In this document: positions 51,341-62,800 of the stretch, in pieces
Numbering within the stretch: the first letter of the stretch is position 1
Layout: the number at the start of each line of letters is the position of its first letter
Source of the DNA: Drosophila persimilis
Lineage: Eukaryota; Arthropoda; Insecta; Diptera; Drosophilidae
NCBI RefSeq assembly: GCF_003286085.1
Contig: NW_020825322.1
Location: 744,001 to 808,000 of the forward strand
Length of the DNA stretch: 64,000 bases
Direction: 5' to 3'
Notes under the pieces: generated by a model
Database searches by the model: none
Told to the model about the DNA's origin: nothing
The model's input: the letters and a program-made list of their open reading frames with translations, nothing else
Position numbers and translations under genes: made by a program

Positions 51341-51841
51341 TCTCTTGCACATAAGAATATAAGTGCTCCAAGAAGTGGCTAGAGAACAGATGGTAGATGC
51401 ATGGACCGGAAATATAGTATCTACAGATTCTAAATGGGAAGAGACCCTAACGAAGATAGCAATTGGGAAGAAGATTATAGATGGACACTGCAGAGGCAGA
51501 GGAGTGGGGCGAGTGGCTGAATCGAATTGCTTTCAAATTAGATTTACTCGAATGGCATGGCCCGTGGCACGTAGGGACGTAGGGTTTTGCCTTATTGTTA
51601 TTGATGTGATGAAGCTGTGAACACAACCAAGCCTGAGTCACGCCTCCTGCTGCCACTCGGCACCGACACCGGCACCGGCACCCCTTGCCATCCACAGTAA
51701 ACTTGTTCTGACCTCTGACTTGGGCAAGTCCCAGTTCGATAGTGCAAAACGCTGACAGCCTTTACATGTCTCTCTTTTCGAGTCATAAATCAATGGACTT
51801 ATACCCAATTGAAGGATGAACAACCGAATCAGAGTAAGATA

Positions 51842-51933
51842 TGCATGTCGGAGTCGAACCTCCGACACTGAACCCTCTCAAAACTGCTTTCCAGATAATT
51901 TCAGGGACGACTAAGCCACGTAGTTGCCATGCA
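51842..51933 (-). pseudogene. Serine-tRNA-like (class II) relic
   Basis: On the minus strand there is an A-box-like TGGCTTAGTCG and, 47 bases on, a perfect B box GGTTCGACTCC. Both are Pol III internal promoter elements. The overall length (92) and the stretch between the anticodon region and the T arm fit a class II tRNA. CTGGAAA would be an anticodon loop with GGA (Ser). However, the anticodon stem does not pair, the T arm pairs in a shifted register (a 7-bp hairpin around GTTCGA), and the acceptor stem reduces to TGCATG/CATGCA. I read it as a degenerate tRNA-Ser gene or tRNA-derived element, not a working tRNA. Confidence 0.45.
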
Positions 51934-52178
51934 ATCACCCCTAGATACAAATACAGACACAGACACAGACACAGATACAGATACAGATGGATAGAAAACA
52001 CAGTTATCCACAGTCAGATACACATGCAACTTCGTCAACAATATTAAATGTTGCAACGTAAATTGAATTTGTTGCAAATTAAATTGTAATTATAACCAGG
52101 GACTCGGACTTGCCGTGTGGCCAAGAGAGTCAGAGACTTAGGAAGTCCGAAGAGGGAAATGCTAGTGTAGGGGCATGA

Positions 52179-52216
52179 GCGGGGGCGGGGGCGGAGGCGG
52201 AGGCGGAGGCAGGGGC
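52179..52216. repeat. (GGGGGC/GGAGGC)n hexamer tract
   Basis: Six G-rich hexamers of the GGGGGC and GGAGGC type. Confidence 0.85.
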
Positions 52217-53146
52217 TCGTACTGCGATTTGGAACCCGTTCTGGCTCTGGCTTCTGAGATCTGGAAAATTGATAAATGCAATGAGCGTGCTTTTCCTGCT
52301 CCCAGGTTCAGCGTTCAGTTTTCAGTTTCAGAGCTCATCGGATTATACACACTTGCAGCTTTTACGCACCCCACCCGCGCTTCGGCAGAGGGACGCCGGG
52401 GTCGGGATCGGGGTCTGGCGCGGGGTCTGGTGCATTGAGGCGGACGCCGAACAGCCAGGGAGATAGGCAGACCGCAAACAGATGCGGGCACCTCGGCTCC
52501 CCAATCCAAAGCTGTTGCACATCGCCTCCATGAATGCGCTGTACAGTATGTATGCCCTTCCAGAGGGTAAAGCCATCTCGTAGTGGAGTCACTAGAGCCC
52601 TACAGACGAATGTTCGAGTTATTATAATCCCAATCGGATTACTATCGGATTATATTTGATAAAGGAATCATCGGACGAAAGGCAAGGTTTTTGGAATAGC
52701 AAGGGCATATACAGCTTCGGTGTCCGAGGCTATATCTGTATCTGTGAATGTAACTGGTGTATTCTCAGTACGAGTATCTGTTGGTGTTGTTTGGCTGCTT
52801 CACCGAAACAGCTTTTGTCAACGCATTTATCTCCGGCAGCCCCTGCGCTCGTTAGCTGTGTGTATGCTGGCCATGAGAGAGGAGCAGGACTGGCCGGAAT
52901 GGCTGCTGGCACCCTGCTGACAGCTGGTGGCACATATCCACGATGCACGATAAACGTACGAGTATATTCCCCGGGGATCCCCAAGGTGGGGGGTCCGATC
53001 CATCTCCATCTCCCGCTTTTGCTCTGCCTTTGGCTCTGTGTAATTCGTTTCGGTTTGCAGCTTGAAAGGCGAGAATTGCCGGAGTAATTATTCCGAACAG
53101 GAGTGAAATTCTCTTAACATTGTCGGAGGAAGGCTGCGTGCGGATT

Positions 53147-53171
53147 ACAGTACAGTACAGTACAGTACAGT
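53147..53171. repeat. (ACAGT)5 pentamer run
   Basis: Five perfect ACAGT units. Confidence 0.9.
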
Positions 53172-54192
53172 AGTTACTGCTTATGCTACCCGAGACGAAT
53201 CCCCTAATTGGACCAACATTTGCTCCCCCTCCTCCTCCTCCTCCTCCTCCCAGGCAGTCTGACGAAAAGCTCCGACTGGGTCTGATGAAAAATTGGAAAA
53301 CTTTAAGCTTTGTAATTATTGCTCTGAAATTTCAACCTTGAAACCCGCTCCACAGTCCGCTGTTTCGATTTCACCCAGCCCCATTTCACTTTCTGTTTAT
53401 CCAAGGGATGCGAATGGTGGCGGAAGGGGGTGAGTGGGATCTCTGAGTGGCAGCTGTGGCGGAGCAGATATCAGGCCGGAGTTCAACTCACTTTTCCGGC
53501 CGATTTGCTGGCAACAATATTCCATTCGGCCGCCACTTTCTGCGGCTGCCAGTGGCATCTGCCTGTTCAGAGCCAAAACCAATTTCACATCGAACCTGTA
53601 GCTGCAACAGATACCCTTTATTTATCGAACACCTTTCAGTAGCATATTCTAGAATCCTTTGGGGGTAAAATAATTGAGCAACTTTCCACTGGAAATCCTT
53701 ATGTTTTTCTTACACGAATTTGTTTGTGTTCGTTTAATTGTTTCGGAGGAAAGACACCAGCAAATGTTGTGACATTTTTCAGGGTATCTTCGGTTGGGGT
53801 CGGGCCTCCCTGTGCTGCTGGGGTCAACTCTTTTGGTTCGGTTGATATCATCCGACCGCCCGCCTGCTCTCTGTTTGCCAGCTAATAATTGAAATTTTAA
53901 TTGAACGTTTGTGCCGAAGCAATGGCATAAATAAACACCTGAAAGCAAACTATGTATACTCGCAGTACAGATACACTGGGACGGACAGACAGAGAACAGA
54001 TACAGATACAGATGCAGGTACACACCCAATCACAGCGGGGAGTGGAGTCGCCTCCTCTTTGGGGGATTCGACCAGAAATTGCGCTGAGGCCGCAAAATTC
54101 ATTAAAACGAAATTGAAATCAATTGAACGTAAAGTTTTATACACATTTTTATTTATATTTATATCTTTATTTTTGTTTCCTCTTCTCGCAAC

Positions 54193-54236
54193 ACGCCCAC
54201 GCCCACGTCCACTCCCACGCCCACGCCCACGCCCCT
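54193..54236. repeat. (CCCACG)n hexamer run
   Basis: Seven units with two substitutions. Confidence 0.9.
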
Positions 54237-55990
54237 GACCAAATGTAAGCGTTCCACCTTGTTGCGTATACGCCGTGGCTAACGAGCTGAAATGGGATTG
54301 GGCGCGTATAGCCCCATAAAATTATTGTAAGGCAAACAAAAAACAGGCTCCACCACATCGGCAGAGTCAGAGTCCTGGGCGAGCGACGAGAGGAAGGAGA
54401 GCAGTGAGAGCAGTGAGAGCTCTGTGGCCAGGGGAGGCCGTAATCCGGCAACGACGTCATTAATAATTCAGCGCTCAAGCGAGACCATTTAAATCACAAC
54501 CGAATCAATCATCAGTCAGTCGCGGGCAGGCGGCGACGAAGGCAATCCCTTTTGATCCAATTTTTTACCGAACTGTAACATTTAATAATTTCCCTCCAGT
54601 TGTGCGAATGTGAAAGTGAATGCAAGCCGACATTATGATATGACGAATGTCTTTCATCCGAAAATATAATATATTCAGCGAATGAATGCAAGCCCACTTG
54701 CTTCCCTGGAATTCATTCATATTTTATTTGTCTCACCTTCCAATTGTTTCCCAGGATAAATCGTTCGACTCGAGCACGAAAGATTCTGAAAACTTTGAAG
54801 TCCTTCCATGCAATCCTTTTGATCACAGGACACTGCACTTCCACTGAAAATAAATGAAGGCTGCCTAGTTTCCATGGCGGTAACAGGATGTTCATAAAAC
54901 TGGAATATTTTAAAAGAGCTTATTCAGACTTATTCATTTCATTGAATAGACGACTTCCAGACCTGATGAATGAATCCAAATTTAGGGAGCAAGCAAACGG
55001 CTCCCCGGAATTAATCGAACTTCCGTCAGGCTGTGAATTTATTACATTTTATTGAAGGCGATTTCAGCTCCTAAAATTAAATACTGGGACTTACAGGAAC
55101 TCCGCAACGAGCCTCGGTTTCGGCTTTCCCCAAGCTGCCGCCTAAACATATGCAACAAATTTATGCCGCTTTATGCGGTGCTTGCCCCCAGAGATTGGGG
55201 CAGACAGAGGGAGAGAGAGAGTGTGAGAAAGACGAACATTTGTCTTTTTTGTATCATTAAAAATTGACTTGGAGTTTATTATGATTGAACTGTTTCCATC
55301 TGGCATGTGGCACAGACGGAGAGCCGGTATCTGGACGGGGGTCGGGGTCGGAGTCTGGCTCCACATGGATGAATGGATGGATGGTGGATAGACAGGCACA
55401 GCGAGACTTCATTTACATGCTGCTCGCACTGGGCAGCATGGTGGGTGCCCATGGGGCATGGCTGGGGGCCGGATACCAGGGGCCTGCAGGTGGACAGCCA
55501 ACAGACAGACAACCAGCCATTGCGGCAGGCGACAAGTGCAAAACGTAACGAGAAGACCGGGTGTACAACCAATTCAGCAACCAATTTGATTGGGTTCGGA
55601 GCCACAACACATGTTTTTCTTTAAATCTATCACTTTCTCTACTTTCTTCACTTTCGTTTATCATATATTAAGTTCTATGCCATAATACACCATGCTTTCC
55701 TTATGTGTACCCGCCATTTCCTAGATTTTGTCCAACAATCTTAAATCCCATATTCCTGTTTTTTTTCCGCTATCCCATCGTATACTATCCTCTCTCTGCT
55801 ACCCCACAATTCTACGCTGACCAATGGGATGGTCTCCCGATAGAATCCCTATCCCACGCCGCATTCATCGCATTCCATGCCCCAGGAATCATAATCGACA
55901 TTTTTTGTGTGCCCTTCGAAATGCTTGGGCAATATGGGACCAGCGGCGGTGGAGGGGGGGCCTAGATTAGGGGAAATGTGTGGCATTGCA

Positions 55991-56025
55991 GGGCGAGGGG
56001 CGAGGGGCGAGGGGCGAGGGGCGAG
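55991..56025. repeat. (GGGGCGA)n heptamer run
   Basis: Four to five near-perfect GGGGCGA units, G-rich on the plus strand, close to G runs at 55953-55960 and 56172-56182. Confidence 0.9.
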
Positions 56026-57334
56026 TACGAATGGGCCGGAGGGGCTCGAGTTGATTTTCCCAGTGAGCGGCGAAGCGAAAATGTTGCATGCCATGCACAT
56101 ACAAGCCGCTTACCGACTGGGCCCACACATCGAATCAATGGTGACGAACGGTGGTGTGGCAGCAGCAGTAGGGGGCGGGGGGGCAACATACACAGAGTCA
56201 GACAGTCAGGCAGATGCTGCAGCTAACATTGATTTGCATGTTAGCAGATGTGATTGTTGTGTGGGGCAAGACGGCGAACGAGGACGAGGGGCACATGATG
56301 AAGGTCAGTAGGGGTGATGGTGGTGCTGGTGCGGGTGTGGCATTCGGCACATTCGAAATCTGCGCTGTCTGAGCCCCACTTGCCACACGCTGGCTGTGAG
56401 ATTACCAACATGGATGGCGCAGAAGGAGCTTTGATCAAATATATTGCTTTATTTCACTTGTGATAAGATTAAACACTGACGGACAAGTGGGGATCGCAAT
56501 CAATTGGATTCTGCCGGGCAAGGATCACAGATGCTAGGCTGAAGAAACTTTCTGGCTATACTGGGGGTATCTGCAGAACGGTGGGCCACTACGTCTTACT
56601 TATGAATGGCTCGATGTATGTAAGTGGCCTCCCAGAGAGGTAGGTAGGTAAGTAAGACTCTTCGAGATATCCTGGGGGAAGTGCCTACTGTTTTCCATTT
56701 CAAGACCATCATTGCGGACACCTGGAGAGCCCAGCCGACAGAGCAGACTTTGTAGTCACCGGGAAAATGGGAATCTGCTGCTCTGCGGCTTCATTCAATT
56801 GTCGCTTTCAGGGTCGAGTACGGATGGAAATTAAAAAGTTTTCGGAGAGTGAGAGAGAGCGATGGAGAGAGCACAAGTGGATGTGGGAAATACAAAATTG
56901 TGCGAAGTGGGATCATTCCCCCAGGGGCACGGCTGCTGCAACTTTGTTCGACTTCTGGCCAGCCACAGGCCTGCTCCTGGCACCGTTTAACCATCGTTTT
57001 GCCATTCAATTCGACAGTAGAGAGGTATTTCATGGAGCGCACAGCTTTCCTACACGAGTACTTTGCATTCAGCTTGTAAATAAATACGGTGGCGATATGA
57101 TGTTCTCAGCGGGGGCAATTATCCGGCCAGACACTGCGCCCCATAACCTGGAGCCGGAAGCCGGAAGTCGGAAGTGGGAAGTCGGAAGTGGGAATCCAGG
57201 GGTCAGGCAGCGGGAACCTGAGCAACGGCGAGCACACCATAAGTTTCTTATGACAAAGAAGATGGAGGCCCCGGGCCCAGGCTTATATCGCCAACACAAG
57301 CCGATGCCCGCCTGCAACTATCAACTATCAAGTG

Positions 57335-57363
57335 GCAGGCAGTAGGCAGTAGGCAGTAGGCAG
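57335..57363. repeat. (GGCAGTA)4 heptamer run
   Basis: Four GGCAGTA units. Confidence 0.9.
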
Positions 57364-59129
57364 CATGCGGCATAAGGCGTAAGGCAGGTAGACGAGGCGG
57401 CTGCTTTGTTGCTGCTGGTAACGGTAACGGTATATGGCGGATGCAACTTCATCGTGCAGACAACCTGCTTAACAGCTAATTTAAACAGATTTACGACTCT
57501 GCAATTACAAACTTCAGCTGCGAGACTGTCCCATGCCCCCTATGCATCGGTGCAGGGGTTAAGGCAAAGCCTTGCCGCAGCAGAGGTGCGACAGCAAAGG
57601 CTACGGTTACTCAGAAACGGAACACGGCTCAAGGTGGCCTGCAAAGTGGCCAGAACCCACGTGGGCAGCCTGAGTCCTGCCCGGTTCAAGCAGAGAGACT
57701 CTCCGGTTGCAGCTTGCCCCTTCGTATTATCGTGCCCCAACGAACATTTTATCGCATCTCGTGCATTTATCTCTTTTTTTTCCTAAGAGCTGGAATGTAT
57801 CGTAGTTTTCCCATCCATCCAGGACATACGTATGCACCGTATACAGTCGAATGTCATCTACGCCGGTTGTGGGCACCCCTCAATAAGCCTGGACATTGGC
57901 GGCAATCATTACTTTTCATCTTTTGCCCACTGAGGCCTGCGTGCTGTTTTGTATGCATCAAATAATCCAATAAACAATACGTATACGCATGGGGGCGTCC
58001 AAATAAAGGGGAGTCTGAACAAAGAATTTGTGGTATGTGTAAAAGTTGTACAGCTTAATTAAATCGAAAAGTTAATAAATAAAATATACAAATTGCAGTT
58101 TTTACACCGACAGAAAAAGGGACAAAGCTCCCGTAAAAGTTCCACAATGTGAATTCCATGAAATTTTAGACTTTTCTCATTTAATTGAAGGCGAAGGTTT
58201 CAAAGACATGTCTTGAGTCATGATATACAAGGGTTGCCTATGGAGGAGGAGGAGGCATTTATGATGAATTATAGCTTGAGATTTCTAAGAATGAAGAATG
58301 ATTTTAAAAAATGTAATCTGTTAATGGAAAATATGAATGATACAAATAAAGATAAAACATGTTAAATGTTGAAGTCATAAAGTACATTTTTTGTTATTTT
58401 GAACATTTTTGTGAAACTTGGATAAAAACAGACCTAATTTAATTAACATTCTTTTGTTATTGCTGCCTATTTTCAGTTCTAAGAACTAAACGAAGTCTTA
58501 CATATCTTTTTTTTGTTGATATTTAACTATATGCACCTTTGCGATTTATCTAGTTAAAGTCATATCTGTTCAATCTGTTTACGATAATCTGTTTTCTATA
58601 CAAATATTTATGCAGCATCCTACGCATCGGCATTTCCTTCATGACAACATATAGCACTCGTATATATCTTTCCAATTTATCTATTTCTAACCATTTGGTT
58701 CTATATGTTTGGCTCATTATATTTCTCCCGTGTTAGAAACCAATCAAATGCGAGTAGCTCCCATCAATCCTATCTCTTAGTATTTGTATCTGCAACAGCA
58801 GGAATCGGAATCGAAGGGGAACTTCGAGGCTGTTGCATCTCCACACACAGCTAAACTGACACCCACCCGCCCACATACCATACCATCCGCCCATACAAAC
58901 ACTTCGGCGAGGCGGCGAGGCGGCCAGTCGGCGAGGGCGAGCGCGAGGAAAGCTCTGGCTGCGAAAGCTTCGTGGCTCCACTCCGCTTCCATTCAGCCAA
59001 AGCTTCGCTCGGGTACGGTACGACCGACGCTTCCCCAGCCGCTGCCTGACTGACAGCCAGCTGCCAGGCCTCTACGTTTGCCTCCACCCCGCTCCGCCTC
59101 CGCCTCCGCCTCCACTCTGGCCAACGTTG

Positions 59130-59174
59130 GGCTGGGACTGGGACTGGCACTGGCACTGGCACTGGCTCTGGCAC
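59130..59174. repeat. (CTGGCA/CTGGGA)n hexamer tract
   Basis: Seven CTGGGA or CTGGCA units, 130 bases before the likely promoter. Confidence 0.85.
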
Positions 59175-59291
59175 TTCCTTCGTCTGCGTTTTGGGCATGC
59201 ACTTGTGGCGCTTTCCCTGGCACCCCACCGCCGAAACGGCTCTCACCTTGGCACACTTCGGGAGTCAGGCAGACACTCGGTCGGGCCCGGG

Positions 59292-59340
59292 TTCGGTTCG
59301 GTTCAGTTCAGTTCAGTTCAGTTTCGGTTACGTTACGGTG
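59292..59340 (+). promoter_or_regulatory. Likely Pol II promoter: repeated initiators with DPE-like motif
   Basis: Four TCAGTT initiator matches lie at five-base spacing (59303-59323), followed by GGTTACGTTACGG, a downstream-promoter-like sequence at about the right distance. No TATA box is visible. A G/C-rich flank precedes it. The TCAGT repeat would be expected to give several start sites. Confidence 0.45.
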
Positions 59341-59882
59341 TCTCGGCTTCCGTCCCGATTTCGGTTGAGTTTCGGGCACCGCCTGGCGCCGAGCACCGAG
59401 CCCCAAGCACCGACCACCGAGCACCGAGCACCGAGCGCCAAGCGCATGCATCAAGTGTAACATTTGTTCAGTTTCAGTTTTTCCCGGGAACTCGACGCAG
59501 CGTGTTGTCTTGGCACCGCTAAGCCAGCGCCAGAGCCAGAGCCAGAGCAACAACCAGAGTCAGAGCCAAAACCAAGAGCCAGAGCCACAGAAGCAGAGCA
59601 TCCAAACAGACGGAGCCACAGTGAGAGCCGAAGCCGGATCCGGAGCCAGAGCCGAGCTCAGTCGCAAATATTCAGCATCTTCTGGTTCTAAGAAACATAA
59701 TTTTTTGGTTTTTTTTTTTTTGAAGATCAATTGCAAGATTGTTTTTTGTGTTTTTGTGAGTGCAACTAATTAAGAGTATTGTTTTATGAACATTAACTGA
59801 AAACCAAGGCAAGCAAACAAACGGAAAAGCAATCCGTTGCCGAAAAGAAAATTGCACAGGAAATCCACACCCCCAAAAGCAG
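59305..59882 (+). other. Likely non-coding first exon (5' UTR) of a gene beyond the window
   Basis: From the initiator cluster the sequence runs through CAGAGC-repeat DNA, then A/C-rich leader-like DNA (59780-59880) to a donor AAGCAG|GTAAAC at 59882/59883. There are no long open frames. This is how long first exons of fly developmental or neuronal genes often look. The coding part was not found in the remaining 4 kb, so it probably lies to the right of the window. Inference only. Confidence 0.35.
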
Positions 59883-62800
59883 GTAAACAACGATTGTTCA
59901 ATCATCCATTAATTGCTTTCGAAATTTCAATCGGAGTTCGAATGGTTTTCTCAATATTTTGTGGTTTATTTCTATCAATCGAATAAACTGAATGCCCAAG
60001 CATAAGCGTGTAATTTTATTGTAACAAATAAATTTGTGAATTTGTGTGAAGGAAAGTTCGGGATGGAATACAATACTACGAGTATTCTAGATATGTGTGC
60101 AGTTCCCCTTCGAAAGATTAGCAGACCTACAACCCGCCTCCAGCCATAGTAGATATCGCTCAGCTACCGCAACATCCATCGATCCGGGAACGATAATTCA
60201 TTTGTAATCTACATTGATCATAAATAAACTCATCGCTTGTCATAATTAATTCAATGAAATTCGTCCGTTCGTTTTCGCTGTGAACTCTCCTCTCTCTCTC
60301 TCTCTCTCTCTGTGATATTATATCATAAATTATGTGGGAATGGGGCTATACGGCAGCGGGAAATTGGAAACGGGAGAGTTGTGCGTCCGGGATTGCGGTT
60401 ACAACGCGTTCCATGCTTCCAAACCCTTCTTCCAATTATGGAGAGGAAGATCGTTCCCATTCATGCATCATAATATCTGGCAGGAAAACATCCAAGGGAT
60501 CGCTTGGGGATTCACTATTGTTTTGAATAACTTATCGAAAGACAATGCAAATCGAAGAACAACTCTAATCTGCAGGGTATGTGGGGCCTCGACTCCAGAG
60601 GAGCTAGACAATTCCACATGGGTGTCTGTGTGCGATGATTTATTATTATGCCATTATTGGCCGCCTCCTTATCGCACTTGTCCCAGTTGCTTGCTGAGGA
60701 GCAGGAATCCCTCCACCGAATGCCTAGGTACTCCCTTTTCTATCTTTTTTTCTCTTCGTTTTTTGTAATTTTTTTGTATTTTGTGAACGGATAGATTTGT
60801 GTCATCTTTGGACATTGCTCATCGGGCATCGGGCATCGGGCATGTGTATTCTAGGAGTATGCATGACTATATCTGGATATACGAGTATGTGTGTTTAATT
60901 CATTAACTGAGTAATCGCAATCGATAATGCGATAAAATATTTATACTCCCGCCAGATAAACCGTCATGTATCGTATCTGTATCTGCGGCTGTCTGTGTTT
61001 GCGTTTGCGCCTGCATTTGTCCCCATTGTCAGGGCCAACAACTGGCGATTGGGCCTATTACTCATCAATGCCATGGCAATACCCCCGTGCCTCCATTCTG
61101 ATCACTTCTTGGGGATCCACAATGCTCTCTGGAGCAGCGTTCATGGGCTAGAGCTGGGAGATGCTATCCAATGAAGTGGAACACTTTTGATACATTTTTT
61201 GGCATAGGCCATGAAGTCAGATCGGTTAATGGCTTCCTTTATGGCTCATCCCGGGAGGTGTGGCCGTGGCCCCACCGCTGCTCCAGCTGCCTCTTGCTAT
61301 TTTAATGGCCTTTTGTCTTAGACACACACATAAATTCCTTTTCGGCTGCCATTAAACCAGCTCAATCAGAAAAGGGGAGACACCCAGCAGGGGCAAAACA
61401 AAACATAGGTGGAGTGGAGATAAAGAAGGGGCTCTTAGGCCAGCCCAAGTGTCTATCTGGCTCGAGCCCATCGTCTGTCAGGCAGATTGACCTCCAGAGA
61501 GGCCTCCAGGCCATCCAGCAAATGATCGAAAAAGAATTACACACAATACCAGTTCGAGACGAGGATCTAGGGAAATATATAGACCTATATATGGACTATG
61601 CTTCAATTAAAGTAAGCTATTCAATCTTTTAATTGTTTCACTAGAAATTTTAACTGGAATTCCAACTGAATAAATTGAATGGAATGTATATTGCAGCAGC
61701 CACACATTTATATGGCAAGCAGCACATGGGAAATGGAAAATGGCAAATGGGAAAATATCTAATAATAGTGGAGGCTGCAGATTTTCCTGGAATTTATAGT
61801 CAATGTTGGTGCGAAACTCGGATTGCCTTTCCTTTGAATTGGAAACAAAACAAACCAATCTTTCAGATTTTCTCGAATGTTAGGAGTCGGTTATCAGTCA
61901 GTCATCCTGAATATCGGCCCAGAACTGATTCCATTTGCCTTTTCGCTGGTTCGCTGATTCGCTGCCACTCGAATGCTGGAACACTCGCTTTGGAACACTA
62001 ATTGAAATGGCAACAATGTCACATGAGAGCGGATAGTAGTCGGACTCGAAGTCGGGTGGGTGTGTGGGTGTAGGGATTCTTCGAGGGGTTTGTCGACTGA
62101 GAAACAGGCACAGGGCCAACAGCAACAAGTCAGCGGCGTTCGCGCTGCGGGGACAGTTCATTAGGGGATACAATTTAAGTCAACACACGCACACGAAACT
62201 AGTGGAAATTGTCTCATTAGTACAAGCACGCACAGTGCTCCCTCGCACACCCATCGAATGGGCGAATGGGCGAGTGGGAGGTCCGGCGGAGAGGCCTAGC
62301 CATGGCCCTACCAGACCGGGTCATCATTTCTCCACAAAGACGCTTGTCTATAAAAATCCTCACAAATTGTCGCTGTCGCTGCCGCTGTCACTATCGTTGT
62401 CGTTGTCATTGTTGCCGCTCCTCTTCGTATCTGTTGTGCTCTGTCTGCTGTCTGTGCTGGCTGTTCCGCACTGGTACGTTGGGGGCAGACATCGGCGGAA
62501 TCTGTTGCAGGCATCAAGATGGAGTTGAACAGGGGGAAAAGTTTCGCGAAAAGAAACGGAAACTAGAGCGAAAAACTTGGCGAAAAGCAACCGCTTCTTG
62601 CACGGTGGGCCAAAGAAAATAGAAATATAAAGAGGAAAACTAGAGCCAAAAGAGGAGCACAAGGATTCCATTTTGATGTGACACAAGTTGCCCTAATCCC
62701 CAGTTGAATGGAGTGCAACCCATCTAAACTATCTTGCCCCACACTGGGGTCCGACTCGAAGCTTTAATGAATATATTCCATACTCTCCGTAGGACCAAGA

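Larger units (their letters stand above)
44056..51841. other. Gene-poor interval, simple repeats
   Basis: No gene recognised. Content: CCGA repeats (44506-44549), TGTATC repeats (45693-45728), a purine-rich strand at 46800-47000, GGAAAA repeats (48501-48527) and a degenerate purine minisatellite (51160-51340). Open frames such as 45972-46583 and 49167-49772 appear to be chance. Confidence 0.55.
51934..59302. other. Gene-poor interval up to a likely promoter
   Basis: No gene recognised. The 192-codon ATG frame at 56767-57345 is the longest, but it is partly made of a GGAAGTCGGAAGT repeat and lacks coding character. It contains ACAGT (53147), CCCACG (54193), GGGGCGA (55991) and GGCAGTA (57335) tandem repeats. 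58000-58760 is AT-rich unique DNA. Confidence 0.5.

Noticed and set aside
56767-57345. 192-codon ATG frame
   Set aside because: Starts with ATG, but much of the 3' part is a GGAAGTC micro-repeat and a minus-strand frame is equally open. I recognise no domain.
60334-60768. 144-codon frame with two Cys-x2-Cys pairs resembling a zinc motif
   Set aside because: The Cys spacing fits no zinc-binding pattern I know well, overlapping frames are also open, and the coding character is weak.
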